This document shows positions 23,873 through 32,652 of a stretch of DNA of 64,000 nucleotides, one piece after another; position 1 is the stretch's first letter, and each line of letters starts with the position of its first letter. The translations under genes were made by a program, and so were the position numbers. Under the pieces are notes generated by a model, which had not been told where the DNA came from, ran no database searches, and saw only the letters and a program-made list of their open reading frames with translations. Where the stretch lies: contig NZ_CP015041.1 of assembly GCF_002079305.1 (NCBI RefSeq), positions 3,287 to 67,286 on the forward strand, in the 5' to 3' direction. This DNA comes from Rhodovulum sp. P5 (lineage in GTDB: Bacteria > Pseudomonadota > Alphaproteobacteria > Rhodobacterales > Rhodobacteraceae).

Positions 23873-23902
23873 CCGGGCGGGGTTCGTCCCCGCCCGGCTT
23901 TT
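23873..23902 (+). terminator. Rho-independent terminator
   Basis: CCGGGCGGGG and CCCCGCCCGG form a perfect 10-bp stem with loop TTCGT, followed by CTTTT. It ends transcription of the truncated plus-strand gene and separates it from the coupled pair at 23926-24728. Confidence 0.85.
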
Positions 23903-23925
23903 CGCCATCCGTTCGAGGTCTCTTA

Positions 23926-24336
23926 ATGCGTTTGCCGAGATTTCCAAGGCCGCTGCGCAATCCCGGCTTCCGTGTCCGCCACCCCGACCCGATCATTGTG
24001 CCTGCCGCCGCTTTGATCACGAAATCGCGTGACGCACAGGGCGTTCTCGACGCTCCCGCCGGCTTTTTCGCGGCACTCTTCTTCAAGGATATTGCCCAGA
24101 TGCGACTCGCGATCCAAGACCGTCACCTTCAACGCGCCGACTTTCGTCATGCGCAGGTAATCCTCCTCGCAGTTGCGCGGATCCGGCATATGTGCGCGTT
24201 CGACAACAAGACTTTCGGCCGGTTCATCGAGGTCTGCGGTCCGGTGCTCGACGAAAACCGGCACCTTGGCGATCTTATCGCCGCCGAAGCCGCCTTCCTC
24301 GCCCGCGAGGGCCGCGCCAAACAGGCGCATTCCTGA
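23926..24336 (+). CDS. Unknown protein, first of a coupled pair
   Basis: 136 residues from the ATG at 23926 (TCTTA ATG; weak ribosome site). The start is basic and Pro-rich (MRLPRFPRPLRNPGFRVRHP). The middle has IIVPAAALITKSRDAQGVLD, and the C-terminal half is helical: RLAIQDRHLQRADFRHAQVI, FDNKTFGRFIEVCGPVLDEN. No membrane span or signal peptide. I do not recognise the family. The stop overlaps the next ATG (TGATG), which argues that both are real genes made together. The pair lies between a terminator and the second IS5 copy. Confidence 0.6.
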   Translation: MRLPRFPRPLRNPGFRVRHPDPIIVPAAALITKSRDAQGVLDAPAGFFAALFFKDIAQMRLAIQDRHLQRADFRHAQVILLAVARIRHMCAFDNKTFGRFIEVCGPVLDENRHLGDLIAAEAAFLAREGRAKQAHS

Positions 24337-24728
24337 TGCGAACCGCCAGATGTTCCCAGCAAGCGGCTGGTTTTCCGGCGACCGCCGACGACCTCGTTCT
24401 TGCCTTGCGGGCGCGCGCGGCAAGCAGTTTCGCCGCCCTCGTGAAGCAAGTTCACGCGCTTTGCTCGGTGCTCACCTTCATGGCGTTGAAGGACCCGCTA
24501 AATGACATCAGGGACAGTCTTGGCCGAGACTTCGTAGACCCAAATGCCATGAGGAGCCTCGTGGAGGCATTCGCAAGGGAGTTCTGCGCGCAGGAAAACA
24601 TGGGGTTCGTTGGCGAGATTGAAGCACGCAACCTTTATGCCGCAGCAGTGCAGGTAGATGCGCATCTGATCGCATACGCTTGCGCGATTGCAGAGATCGA
24701 GGTCGCTTCGGATCGGATCTTGCATTGA
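24336..24728 (+). CDS. Unknown helical protein, second of a coupled pair
   Basis: 130 residues from the ATG at 24336, which overlaps the stop of the preceding gene. It is mostly helical and acidic: DDLVLALRARAASSFAALVK, RSLVEAFAREFCAQENMGFV, LYAAAVQVDAHLIAYACAIA. No motif, span or signal is recognised. It ends 13 nt before the inverted repeat of the IS5 copy, so the native downstream context is lost. The TGATG coupling suggests a stoichiometric partner of the upstream protein. Confidence 0.6.
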   Translation: MRTARCSQQAAGFPATADDLVLALRARAASSFAALVKQVHALCSVLTFMALKDPLNDIRDSLGRDFVDPNAMRSLVEAFAREFCAQENMGFVGEIEARNLYAAAVQVDAHLIAYACAIAEIEVASDRILH

Positions 24729-24741
24729 TGGGCACTCGATA

Positions 24742-26235
24742 GTCGGTCCTGAACATCACGCTGGTAGCGGGCGCTGGGTCTCAGACGGTCCTTCTGTCGG
24801 TATGAGCGCGGCAATGGCGTTGAGGATGACGCGCAGGATTTCGGCCATGAGAGCCCTGAGGTGGGCGAGGATCAGGCGGATGTTGTGGCCGCAGCCGCAG
24901 AGCACGGCGTGGAGGGCGTTGCCGAGCGAGCCCTTCAGGGGGCAGCGGGCGAAGCGGCCGTCGGTTTTCATGTGTCCGATGGCGGGCTCGATGGCGCTGC
25001 GCCGTCGGAGATCGCGCCTGAGCGCCGGGGTCATGCCGCGCCGCTGGCCGGAGATGTAGACGTCGGCCGTCTCCACGCCGTGGCCGCGATAGCCGCGGTC
25101 GCCGAAGGCACGGCGGGGGCGGGTCTCGGTGAGGATCTCCACTTGCTCGAGCGCCTCGCGCAGGGTGTGGCCATCGTAGGGGTTGCCGGGCATGGCACGC
25201 ATGCCGACGACGAAGCCCTCGCGATGGGTCGTGGCGACCGAGACCTTGGTGCCGAACTCGTAACGCACGCGGGCCTTGCCCTTGGAGATGCAGTCGACCT
25301 CCGGCTCGTGCAGGGCATAGAGCTTGCCCTTGTCCTTCGGCTTCTGCCGCAGCAGCCGGTCGGCGAGGGCGATCTCGCCTTCGATCCGCTCCCGCAGGGC
25401 GGTGTCCGTCACGGCGTCCAGCTGCCGCTGGAGGTCGCGCATCACCCGGCCGGTGTACCCCTTCAGCCGCCGCAGCCCCTTGCGCATGCGCTTGAACTGG
25501 CGGGCATGGGCGTAGCGCCCGACCTGGCCCGCCAGCCGCGGCGCGAGGCGGGCGTAGCTCTGGCGCAGGGCGAGCTCGGCCTCGCGGGCGAGCTTCACCA
25601 GGCGCAGGCGCGCCTTCTCGTAGAGCCGCGCGTCGGTGGGGTGGGCGATGGCCTTCTCCATGACCGTGGTGTCCACGATCACCGCCTCGGCGGAGCGCTC
25701 GCGGATCACGCCAGCCTCGCGCCCCGCCTCGATCGTCTTGGTCAGCAGCCATTCGACGCCCTCTTCCCCGATCCGCCCGCGCCAGCGCGTGAGCGAGGAC
25801 GGGTCGATCGGGGGCCGGTGCTGAAAGAACGTCTCTCCGCAGAAATGCTGGTAGTAGGGGTTCTCGACCCAGCGGGCGACCACGGCCTCGTCCGACAGCC
25901 CGTAGGCGTGCTGGAGGTACAGCAGCCCGGCCACAATCCGCGGCGAGGTCGCCGGCCGGCCCGTGTGCGAGGGGAAGAACCCGGCCCATTCGCGCTCGAA
26001 GAATGCCCAGTCGATGAGCGCCTCGAGCCGCACGAGCTCGTGGCGCATGTCGATCATCGCGGTGAGCCGCGGGCGCAGCAGATCGTCCTGTTCGGGAGCG
26101 CGGGACTTCGGCTTCATGGGGCATCCGGGATTGCAGGGTTCTGACCAGAATCGTAGCAAACCCTGCAGTTCAGAAATAGCTCGAACGCCCTCTCAGCCAG
26201 CCAAATCAGAGGCTTGGGGGTTGTTCAGGACCGAC
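24742..26235 (-). mobile_element. IS5-family insertion sequence, copy 2 (inverted)
   Basis: A 1494-bp element with the same GTCGGTCCTGAACA ends as copy 1 (24742-24755 and 26222-26235), in the opposite orientation. The two copies bound 17.5 kb containing the copper operon. The flank on the plus-strand left side is TCGATA, which is the reverse complement of the TATCGA that borders the outer side of copy 1. Confidence 0.9.
24756..26117 (-). CDS. tnpA: IS5-family transposase (copy 2)
   Basis: The protein is identical to that of copy 1 over its whole length (about 453 residues from the ATG at 26117), with the same DDE landmarks. The antisense frames are also identical, so the two elements appear identical at nucleotide level. 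That points to recent duplication or ongoing gene conversion. An intact frame means it could supply transposase for the whole inverted composite unit. Confidence 0.9.
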   Translation of the reverse strand: MKPKSRAPEQDDLLRPRLTAMIDMRHELVRLEALIDWAFFEREWAGFFPSHTGRPATSPRIVAGLLYLQHAYGLSDEAVVARWVENPYYQHFCGETFFQHRPPIDPSSLTRWRGRIGEEGVEWLLTKTIEAGREAGVIRERSAEAVIVDTTVMEKAIAHPTDARLYEKARLRLVKLAREAELALRQSYARLAPRLAGQVGRYAHARQFKRMRKGLRRLKGYTGRVMRDLQRQLDAVTDTALRERIEGEIALADRLLRQKPKDKGKLYALHEPEVDCISKGKARVRYEFGTKVSVATTHREGFVVGMRAMPGNPYDGHTLREALEQVEILTETRPRRAFGDRGYRGHGVETADVYISGQRRGMTPALRRDLRRRSAIEPAIGHMKTDGRFARCPLKGSLGNALHAVLCGCGHNIRLILAHLRALMAEILRVILNAIAALIPTEGPSETQRPLPA

Positions 26236-26238
26236 GAA

Positions 26239-26442
26239 GTAAGCGGCGACGAAAACGCCTTTGCCCAGATGCTGGCGGCTGCCGTGGGGGGCGAACGGGA
26301 AGATGCCCTGATCTTCGCCCTGGCCCTGATGGGTACGCGTCATGCTTTCGAGGCGGTGCAACTGGCAGAGGAAATGGGGTTTGCCCTTCTGGGTCTTGTT
26401 CGGGCTGGTCCGGACGGTGGGCAGCCCAGCGGACTGCACTAG
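26239..26442 (+). pseudogene. Unrecognised coding fragment cut by IS copy 2
   Basis: The plus frame reads GDENAFAQMLAAAVGGERED, ALIFALALMGTRHAFEAVQL and AEEMGFALLGLVRAGPDG before a stop at 26442. GC-rich third positions and the helical pattern suggest the 3' end of a gene whose 5' part was removed by the IS insertion. The family is not recognised. The remainder of the interval to 26606 holds nothing convincing. Confidence 0.35.
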
Positions 26443-26606
26443 GACAAGCGGCCGATACGAAATCTTGCGTTTCTTGCTCGCTCTTTTGCGCGTTCGCCGG
26501 TCGTTCGGCAATGCGCACGGACAGGGTTTTGAAGGGCTGCAAAGGAATGCGGTGCGAAAGGCCACGCTGCGCGATCTTCGCAGCCTTTCGCAGCACAGGT
26601 TCCCCG

Positions 26607-28619
26607 TCAGAAGATGATTTCCGCCCCGAAATACAAACTGCGTCCCGGGCCCTTATCGTCGGTCGCTAGCCATGGGGTGTAGTCCTGGTTGAACAGGTTG
26701 GCGATCTTTGCGTGTATTGTCACATTGTCGCTCACTTCGTAGACGGCGAAGACATCTACCAGATCGTAGTCGTCATCGCGCTGTACGGCTTCCGTTGCAT
26801 ATGGCTCTGAGTAGAGACCGCCGGAGACATAATTGTATTGCCCCCCAAGGCGTAGCTTGTCCTGCAGGAACTTGCCGGTCAGGCGAATGCTGACCGTCTG
26901 GTCTGGCAGATACTGTCCGGTGCCAAGACCCGCGATCTGGCTGGGCATGTCGGAGTCGTTTGCCGTGAAGGACAGGCCTGCGAGGAGGCCGTCGTTCTCA
27001 TAATCCAGTTCGACTTCCAGGCCGCTGGTTTCCGACGTGCCGGGCGCGTTGATGAAGGCGGTTCCTGTGTTTCCGTAGGCGTTGGTAAAGCCGAAGCTGG
27101 CAATGACGTAGTCCTCGACGTCCATCCGGTAGTAGTTTACGCGACCTGAAAGGTTGTCATCCGCCGAGAATAGCCCGGATTTCTGAATATTGAAGCCGAT
27201 GTCGAAGCCGTTGGAGGTTTCGGGCTTGAGATCGGGGTTTGCAATCATGCCCGCCGTGCCGGCGCCGGGATGGGTCCCGCCGAGCAGGGTTTCCTGCAGT
27301 GTCGGTGCGCGCATTGTTCTGGACCATGTCACATAAGGTTGGAGCCAGGGCGTGACCCAATAGGCCACGGTCAGTTTCGGGTCGAGCGACTGATCGCTCT
27401 GGTCGAGCGGGCCGCTGTCCGTGTCGCCTTCAAGCTCATAGAAACTGCCGCGCAGCCCGGCGGTGATTTCCAGATCGCCGTAAGTTAAGATGTTCTCGGA
27501 AAAGAGCGCGGCGCGCGTGCTTGTCCCATCGGCGGGGTTGACGCCTGCGTTGCTGCCCGAAAGCCTGTCTTGCGAGATTTCTGCGCCGTTGATTGTGGTA
27601 ACATCCCATGCGCCGAACGACACCTCTGATATATTGGTCACGTCGCCGCCCGCGGTCCTGGTTGTCATCTGCCTTCCGACAGAACCGCCGCCAAAGGACG
27701 ACGTGCCGACATAATCGCCGTATTCAGAGTCAATCCTGGCGTAGTAGAGGTCGACATCGAGGTTGATCAGCCCATCGCCGGCATCGAAATCGTAGCCCAG
27801 AGTATAGGTGTCGCTGGTCAACTCCTGTTCATAGCTGTTCGCCGAAAATTCGCTGTCATAGCGCATGGCCGAGAAGGACAGCTTCTGCCGGTCGTCCAGA
27901 CGATAGCCCAGTTTCAGAAGGCCGGAGCGGGTATCCTTGCCTGAATACGCGACCGCGTTGCCGTTGGCGTCGTCATAGTCGTCCGACCCGCGGCCGCTGA
28001 CGGCGACGAACATGTCGAACCGGTCGTCAAGATAACCCACGCCGAGCATTGGTGAAAAGTCATTGCCGTTGTCTCCGTAATTCAGCCGGACGATTCCGCC
28101 GAAGCCCTTGCCATCCACGACATCCTCGGCCGAGAGGGTGCGGAAGTTAACGGCGCCCGCAATGCCTGTGCCTCCTGCCGTTGTGACCGCGCCCCGTGTG
28201 ATATCGATACCCGCAAGCAGGTTCTCATCGACATAGGTGTAGCCTTGTGCGGCATGGCCCGTGAACCGGTAGGTCTGCGGCACGCCATCCACTGACGTCG
28301 CGACGCGGCCTGATCCTTCGAAACCGCGGATGTTTACGGCAACGCCGGGGTTGGCAGGGTTTTCTTGCGTGAAGACCGACGTCTGTTGCCGCAGAATGTT
28401 GTCGATCGAGGTCGTGCCACCCTGTTCGCGCAGATCGTCGCGGTCGAGGCCGGTTGTGTTCTCGCCCGCGGTTATCGGTGTGCCGTCCTGCGAATAGCCG
28501 AGCACGACCTTGCCGAGCAGCATTGTCTCCGAAAGCTCTTGCGCCGGGGCAGTCCCGCCGGTGGCGGCGAGCCCGAGCGCGATAGCGGTCGTGCGGACCA
28601 GTCGATTGCGATACGTCAT
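26607..28619 (-). CDS. hmuR: TonB-dependent outer-membrane heme/iron receptor
   Basis: About 670 residues from the ATG at 28619, chosen because GGAG lies 10 nt upstream; the ATG at 28628 would put it 1 nt away. A signal peptide (ATAIALGLAATGGTAPAQ) precedes a plug domain (TTSIDNILRQQTSVFTQENP, VNIRGFEGSGRVATSVDGVP). A 22-strand barrel follows, ending in ANLFNQDYTPWLATDDKGPG and the C-terminal aromatic FGAEIIF. ANPDLKPETSNGFDIGF is typical of heme and siderophore receptors. The hmuSTUV genes directly upstream make heme the likely ligand. Energy would come from the ExbB/ExbD/TonB set at 33.4-35.6 kb. It is separated from hmuV by 272 nt and may have its own promoter. Confidence 0.88.
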   Translation of the reverse strand: MTYRNRLVRTTAIALGLAATGGTAPAQELSETMLLGKVVLGYSQDGTPITAGENTTGLDRDDLREQGGTTSIDNILRQQTSVFTQENPANPGVAVNIRGFEGSGRVATSVDGVPQTYRFTGHAAQGYTYVDENLLAGIDITRGAVTTAGGTGIAGAVNFRTLSAEDVVDGKGFGGIVRLNYGDNGNDFSPMLGVGYLDDRFDMFVAVSGRGSDDYDDANGNAVAYSGKDTRSGLLKLGYRLDDRQKLSFSAMRYDSEFSANSYEQELTSDTYTLGYDFDAGDGLINLDVDLYYARIDSEYGDYVGTSSFGGGSVGRQMTTRTAGGDVTNISEVSFGAWDVTTINGAEISQDRLSGSNAGVNPADGTSTRAALFSENILTYGDLEITAGLRGSFYELEGDTDSGPLDQSDQSLDPKLTVAYWVTPWLQPYVTWSRTMRAPTLQETLLGGTHPGAGTAGMIANPDLKPETSNGFDIGFNIQKSGLFSADDNLSGRVNYYRMDVEDYVIASFGFTNAYGNTGTAFINAPGTSETSGLEVELDYENDGLLAGLSFTANDSDMPSQIAGLGTGQYLPDQTVSIRLTGKFLQDKLRLGGQYNYVSGGLYSEPYATEAVQRDDDYDLVDVFAVYEVSDNVTIHAKIANLFNQDYTPWLATDDKGPGRSLYFGAEIIF

Positions 28620-28891
28620 CTTTTGCATACTCCGAAACCCCCGCACCGCCGCCGGCGATGCGCACCCTCTCTTCCGCAAACAGATCGACAGACCCGCCGT
28701 GGGCGGTGCGGGTCGATCCTGCGGGGTGATTGTCGCTGGCTGGAGAAGGCCCGATGCCATGCGCGGCATCTCTGGGCGTTCCAAGACTGGCTCCGAAAAC
28801 AGGCTTAACCGAAAACCTGCCGTTTTCAAGTGTTTTAGTCAGGAATAGTGCGGGGCGCTGTGCATGTGTCTCTGGCGCGACAGGGTGCCAT

Positions 28892-29698
28892 CTATTGCGC
28901 CGCCGCGACCTCCTCAGCCGCTAAATGGCCCGCGGCATGGGGCAACAGATAGGGACCCTCGCGCGGCGTGGTGTTCATGCGGATCGCACAGCGATAGGCC
29001 CGGCTCAGCAACGCGTCACACAGAACGTCATGCGGGCCGCCATGGCCCAGCACGCGCCCTTCGGCCAGCAGGGTGACGGCATCGGCGAACATCGCGGTCA
29101 GGTTCAGGTCGTGCATTACAGCAACCACGCCGCCGCCCTGGTCCGCAAAATCCCGCGCGATCCGCATCACCTGCAACTGGTGGCCGATATCAAGGCTTGA
29201 GACGGGTTCATCGAGAAACAGCCAGCGTGGCGCCCCGTGGGCCGTTGGGTTCCAGACCTGTACCAGAACGCGGGCCAATTGCACCCGTTGCTGCTCGCCG
29301 CCCGAAAGTTCCTGATAATAGCGCCCTTCGAACCCGGCCAGCCCGACGCGCGCCAGCGCCGCGGCTACCCGATCAGTCTCGGCCGCCTCGATGCCCGCGG
29401 TCAGGCCCAGCCGCACCACCTCGGCCGCGGTGAATGGAAAGGCCAGAGGCGTGGCCTGCGGCAGCACACCCCGCAGGGCTGCGAGCGCCCATGGGCGAAG
29501 GGAGGCAAGGTCGCGGCCGTTCAGCCTCACTTGGCCTTCGTGGGAGAGATCGCCCGTAAGCGCTCGCAAAAGGGTTGTCTTGCCCGATCCGTTTGGGCCG
29601 ACGATGGCGGTGATCTCGCCCGGGCGCGCGTGGAACTCGACCGCGTTCAGGATCTCTCGCCCGCCGAGGCGAAGGGTGATGCCGATTGCCTCCAGCAT
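28892..29698 (-). CDS. hmuV: Heme ABC transporter ATP-binding protein
   Basis: 268 residues from the ATG at 29698, which overlaps the hmuU stop (TGATG). Walker A GPNGSGKTT lies near residue 34, the signature LSGGEQQRVQLARVL in the middle, and Walker B WLFLDEPVSSLD with MHDLNLTAMFAD (switch His) in the C-terminal half. It powers heme import through HmuU. The order hmuS-T-U-V is the standard bacterial arrangement. Confidence 0.93.
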   Translation of the reverse strand: MLEAIGITLRLGGREILNAVEFHARPGEITAIVGPNGSGKTTLLRALTGDLSHEGQVRLNGRDLASLRPWALAALRGVLPQATPLAFPFTAAEVVRLGLTAGIEAAETDRVAAALARVGLAGFEGRYYQELSGGEQQRVQLARVLVQVWNPTAHGAPRWLFLDEPVSSLDIGHQLQVMRIARDFADQGGGVVAVMHDLNLTAMFADAVTLLAEGRVLGHGGPHDVLCDALLSRAYRCAIRMNTTPREGPYLLPHAAGHLAAEEVAAAQ

Positions 29699-30771
29699 CA
29701 CAGATCCACAACGCCCCGGCGGCGCAGCAGGATCCACAGGAAGAACGGTCCGCCCAGCGTGGCCGTAACGATGCCGATGGGTAACTCCGCGGGCGCGATG
29801 ATCGCGCGGGCAATGACGTCCGCGAGGATCAGGAGCGTCGCCCCCAGAAGGGCCGCGTTGATCAACAGGAAGCGGTGATCCGGCCCTGTGGCCAGCCGCA
29901 ACAGATGCGGCACGACGATGCCCACGAAACCGATTCCGCCAGAGACGGCAACCGCTGCGCCCGTCGCCCCGGCCACCGTCAGGATGGCCACGTTCTTCAG
30001 CCGCTGGACAGGAATGCCAATATGCGCCGCGGCCGCCTCCCCCAGCGCCAGCGCGTTCAGGCCCCGGGCCAGCATAGGCGCGCAGGCGAGCGCCAACAGC
30101 ATCAACGGCGCGGCGGTGGCGAGCTTGCCCCATGTCGCGCCTGATAGCGACCCAAGGCCCCAGAAGGTCAGGTCGCGCAATTGCGCGTCATCGGCCATGT
30201 AGACCAGAATGCCCGACAGAGCTCCGGCCAGTGCACCAGTGGCGATTCCGGCCAGCAGCATGGTTGCGACCGATGTGCGCCCCTTTCGGGTTGAAATGGC
30301 ATAAAGCGCCAGCGTCGTGCCCCAGCCGCCAAGGAAGGCTGCCACCGGAACGGCATAGTAGCCCAGTGCTGCCGCAAGCCCGGCGGGCAACAGACTACCA
30401 AGCACGATGGCCGAGATCGCGCCGAGGCCCGCCCCGGCACTGACACCCACAAGCCCCGGATCGGCCAGCGGGTTGCGGAACAACCCCTGCATCACCGCGC
30501 CCGAAACGGCGAGCGACGCCCCCACCAGCGCCCCCATCGCCAGCCGGGGAAGCCGGATCTCGAACAGCACGACGCGGTCGGCCAGCGCCACCTCGCGCCC
30601 CGCAACCAGATCGGCCAGAACCTGCCACGGGGACGTCCCCGCCGCGCCCACGGTCAAGCTGAACAGGGCGACGGACGCAAGGGCGGCCATCAGCACAAAG
30701 CTCGTGCGGCGGGCCAGCGGTGCGCGATCCCAGCCTTGCGCGGCGGCTGTCTCCGGAGCGATGGCAACCAC
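29698..30771 (-). CDS. hmuU: Heme ABC transporter permease (FecCD family)
   Basis: 357 residues with about ten membrane spans. Family landmarks are RLPRLAMGALVGASLAVSGA, MQGLFRNPLADPGLVGVSAG, SGGIGFVGIVVPHLLR and LPIGIVTATLGGPFFLWIL. It forms the inner-membrane channel of the heme importer with HmuV and receives heme from HmuT. It starts 4 nt after the hmuT stop and is coupled to hmuV. Confidence 0.93.
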   Translation of the reverse strand: MVAIAPETAAAQGWDRAPLARRTSFVLMAALASVALFSLTVGAAGTSPWQVLADLVAGREVALADRVVLFEIRLPRLAMGALVGASLAVSGAVMQGLFRNPLADPGLVGVSAGAGLGAISAIVLGSLLPAGLAAALGYYAVPVAAFLGGWGTTLALYAISTRKGRTSVATMLLAGIATGALAGALSGILVYMADDAQLRDLTFWGLGSLSGATWGKLATAAPLMLLALACAPMLARGLNALALGEAAAAHIGIPVQRLKNVAILTVAGATGAAVAVSGGIGFVGIVVPHLLRLATGPDHRFLLINAALLGATLLILADVIARAIIAPAELPIGIVTATLGGPFFLWILLRRRGVVDL

Positions 30772-30775
30772 GGTG

Positions 30776-31600
30776 TCAGCCCCCTAGCGCGGCGAGTTTG
30801 AGGGACAGTTCGCGCGCCGCATCGGCGGTGCGCGGCCCGAAACCCAGCAAGTAAAGCCCGTCCATACGGATCACCGCTCCCGCGCGCCCGGCCGGGGTGA
30901 TCTTCATCGCCGGGTGGGACTGGACGCGCTCAACGAGTTCGGTACTTCCGTTACGGTCCATCATCAGGATCGCGTCTGGTGCGGCCGCAATCACCGCCTC
31001 ATCGGTCAGTTGCTTGTAGCCCTCGAACGCCGTCATCGCATTCTGTGCTCCGGCCAGGCGGATGATACCGTCGGCGGCCGTCTCGCGCCCAGCAGCAAGG
31101 ATACGCCCGCCCTGCACCGACATTACGAACATCACCTTCGGATGTGCGGCATCAGCCCCGGCCGCCGCCGCGGCATCGAGAGCACGGCCGACGTCATGGG
31201 CCAGAGTTGCGCCCCGCTCCTCGACGCCAAGCGCCGCGGCAATGGCGCGGATCTTGTCCAGAACGGCTTCCCGGTCGAAGCCATCGGGGATCTCGACAAA
31301 CGGAATCGCTGCTTCGCGCAAGAGTTGCACGGTCTCCGGCGGGCCGGAGCCCTCTTCGGCAAGGATCAGGTCGGGCGAAAGCGAGAGAACGCCTTCTGGC
31401 GAGAGCCGGCGCATGTAACCGACATCGGGCAGGTCGCGCGCGGCCTCTGGCCAGGTCGAGGTTGTGTCGCGCCCGACAAGGCGATCCTCTTGCCCCAGGG
31501 CATAAACGATCTCGGTGACCGCGCCGCCGACCGACAACACCCGGTCGGCCGCTGCGGGCAGGGGCGCAAAAAGCGCTGCGACAAGAATCAGGATGCGCAT
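30776..31600 (-). CDS. hmuT: Periplasmic heme-binding protein
   Basis: About 274 residues from the ATG at 31600 (overlapping the hmuS stop as TGATG; a GTG lies one codon earlier). A signal peptide (MRILILVAALFAPLPAAA) precedes a class III substrate-binding fold: RVLSVGGAVTEIVYALGQED, GYMRRLSPEGVLSLSPDLIL, ending in YLLGFGPRTADAARELSLKL. It carries heme from the outer-membrane receptor to HmuUV. Length and position match other HmuT proteins. Confidence 0.92.
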   Translation of the reverse strand: MRILILVAALFAPLPAAADRVLSVGGAVTEIVYALGQEDRLVGRDTTSTWPEAARDLPDVGYMRRLSPEGVLSLSPDLILAEEGSGPPETVQLLREAAIPFVEIPDGFDREAVLDKIRAIAAALGVEERGATLAHDVGRALDAAAAAGADAAHPKVMFVMSVQGGRILAAGRETAADGIIRLAGAQNAMTAFEGYKQLTDEAVIAAAPDAILMMDRNGSTELVERVQSHPAMKITPAGRAGAVIRMDGLYLLGFGPRTADAARELSLKLAALGG

Positions 31601-32652
31601 CACAGGGGGGCCTCCGCCGGTTCGGGAAGGGTTCCGACAAGATCAACCCAGGGGGCCATGTGGTCGACATTGTCGGTGCGTAGACCGAAAGCTTGCAGGA
31701 TCAGCCTACCCGCCGCGTCGAACGCCTCCACCGACAGGGTCGGGCCGCGCCGCGTGGGCTTGCTCACCGCCCAAACCTCTGCGACGTGATCGCCCCGCAG
31801 ATGCAGGTTGAACCGCGGGTCGAGGATGTTCAGCCACGCCCCGGTGGGTTTGGTCGTGTCGATCGGGCCGGAATGGATCTCGATACAGCCGCTATTTCCA
31901 ACAAACAGCATGAACGGCAGACGGGCTGCGGACAGCCCGTCCAACAGGGAACCGATGCAATCGTGGGCCAACGGCCGCACGTAAGGTGCACCGGCAATCC
32001 GGTAGGCGCCGAGGCGGTTCATCTTCAGCTTGCGCACCATCTGCAGGAACTGGTGCGTGTCGGTCAGGCGGTCCCATTCGCTGCGGAGGCGGTCGGTCTT
32101 GGCTGGGTCGGCTTTTGTGGGCTCCACCGGGGCGCGCGGAAACAGGTCGAGGACTTGCGACTGATCTTCCATGCTCAGATCTGCCACCAGCCCATCCCAA
32201 ACCTCATCCGGGGTGTCCACGGGCACATGGATCTTGTGTACCGCATCGCCTGCTGCGTCGAATATCTGGATCGAACGGCGCAGCTTTGGCCCTTTCTGCT
32301 CCTTCAAAGCGAAGGCATGGACCCAGTGTTTTGGAAAAATTCGCAGGTCGATCTCAGGGCTCAACACCATCGCAGCATGAGCACCGGGGGTGTAGTCACC
32401 GTACTGGCCAGTCTTCTCGATTACCGCGCTGTCGTTGCGGGTCAGGGCCATTACCTCGCCAAAGGCTGGCATCAGCGGCATTATCCGATCCGGGTCGGCC
32501 GAGATACGGGTCGCGTCATGGCCCGTTTCGGCGGCGACAAGCTCTGCCTCTGCCAGACCCATCGCACTTGCCAGATCGCGCGCAAATGCTTTGGGGTTCT
32601 CTTGACGCGCCGCACGTATTTCGCCGGGCGTGATGGCCCTTCCATCTGCCAT
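31600..32652 (-). CDS. hmuS: HmuS/HemS-family heme-handling protein
   Basis: 350 residues made of two similar halves, as in HemS/ChuS. Landmarks include PLMPAFGEVMALTRNDSAVI, YTPGAHAAMVLSPEIDLRIF, LPFMLFVGNSGCIEIHSGPI and WLNILDPRFNLHLRGDHVAE. It is a cytoplasmic protein that takes imported heme and either traffics or degrades it. It is the first gene of the hmuSTUV transcript; a TGA-N9-TCA box lies about 108 nt upstream of its ATG. Confidence 0.92.
   Translation of the reverse strand: MADGRAITPGEIRAARQENPKAFARDLASAMGLAEAELVAAETGHDATRISADPDRIMPLMPAFGEVMALTRNDSAVIEKTGQYGDYTPGAHAAMVLSPEIDLRIFPKHWVHAFALKEQKGPKLRRSIQIFDAAGDAVHKIHVPVDTPDEVWDGLVADLSMEDQSQVLDLFPRAPVEPTKADPAKTDRLRSEWDRLTDTHQFLQMVRKLKMNRLGAYRIAGAPYVRPLAHDCIGSLLDGLSAARLPFMLFVGNSGCIEIHSGPIDTTKPTGAWLNILDPRFNLHLRGDHVAEVWAVSKPTRRGPTLSVEAFDAAGRLILQAFGLRTDNVDHMAPWVDLVGTLPEPAEAPL

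Noticed and set aside
26206..26565. A 119-codon minus-strand frame after IS copy 2
   Set aside because: It runs into the IS end and is antisense to a plus frame with better codon use; no domain.
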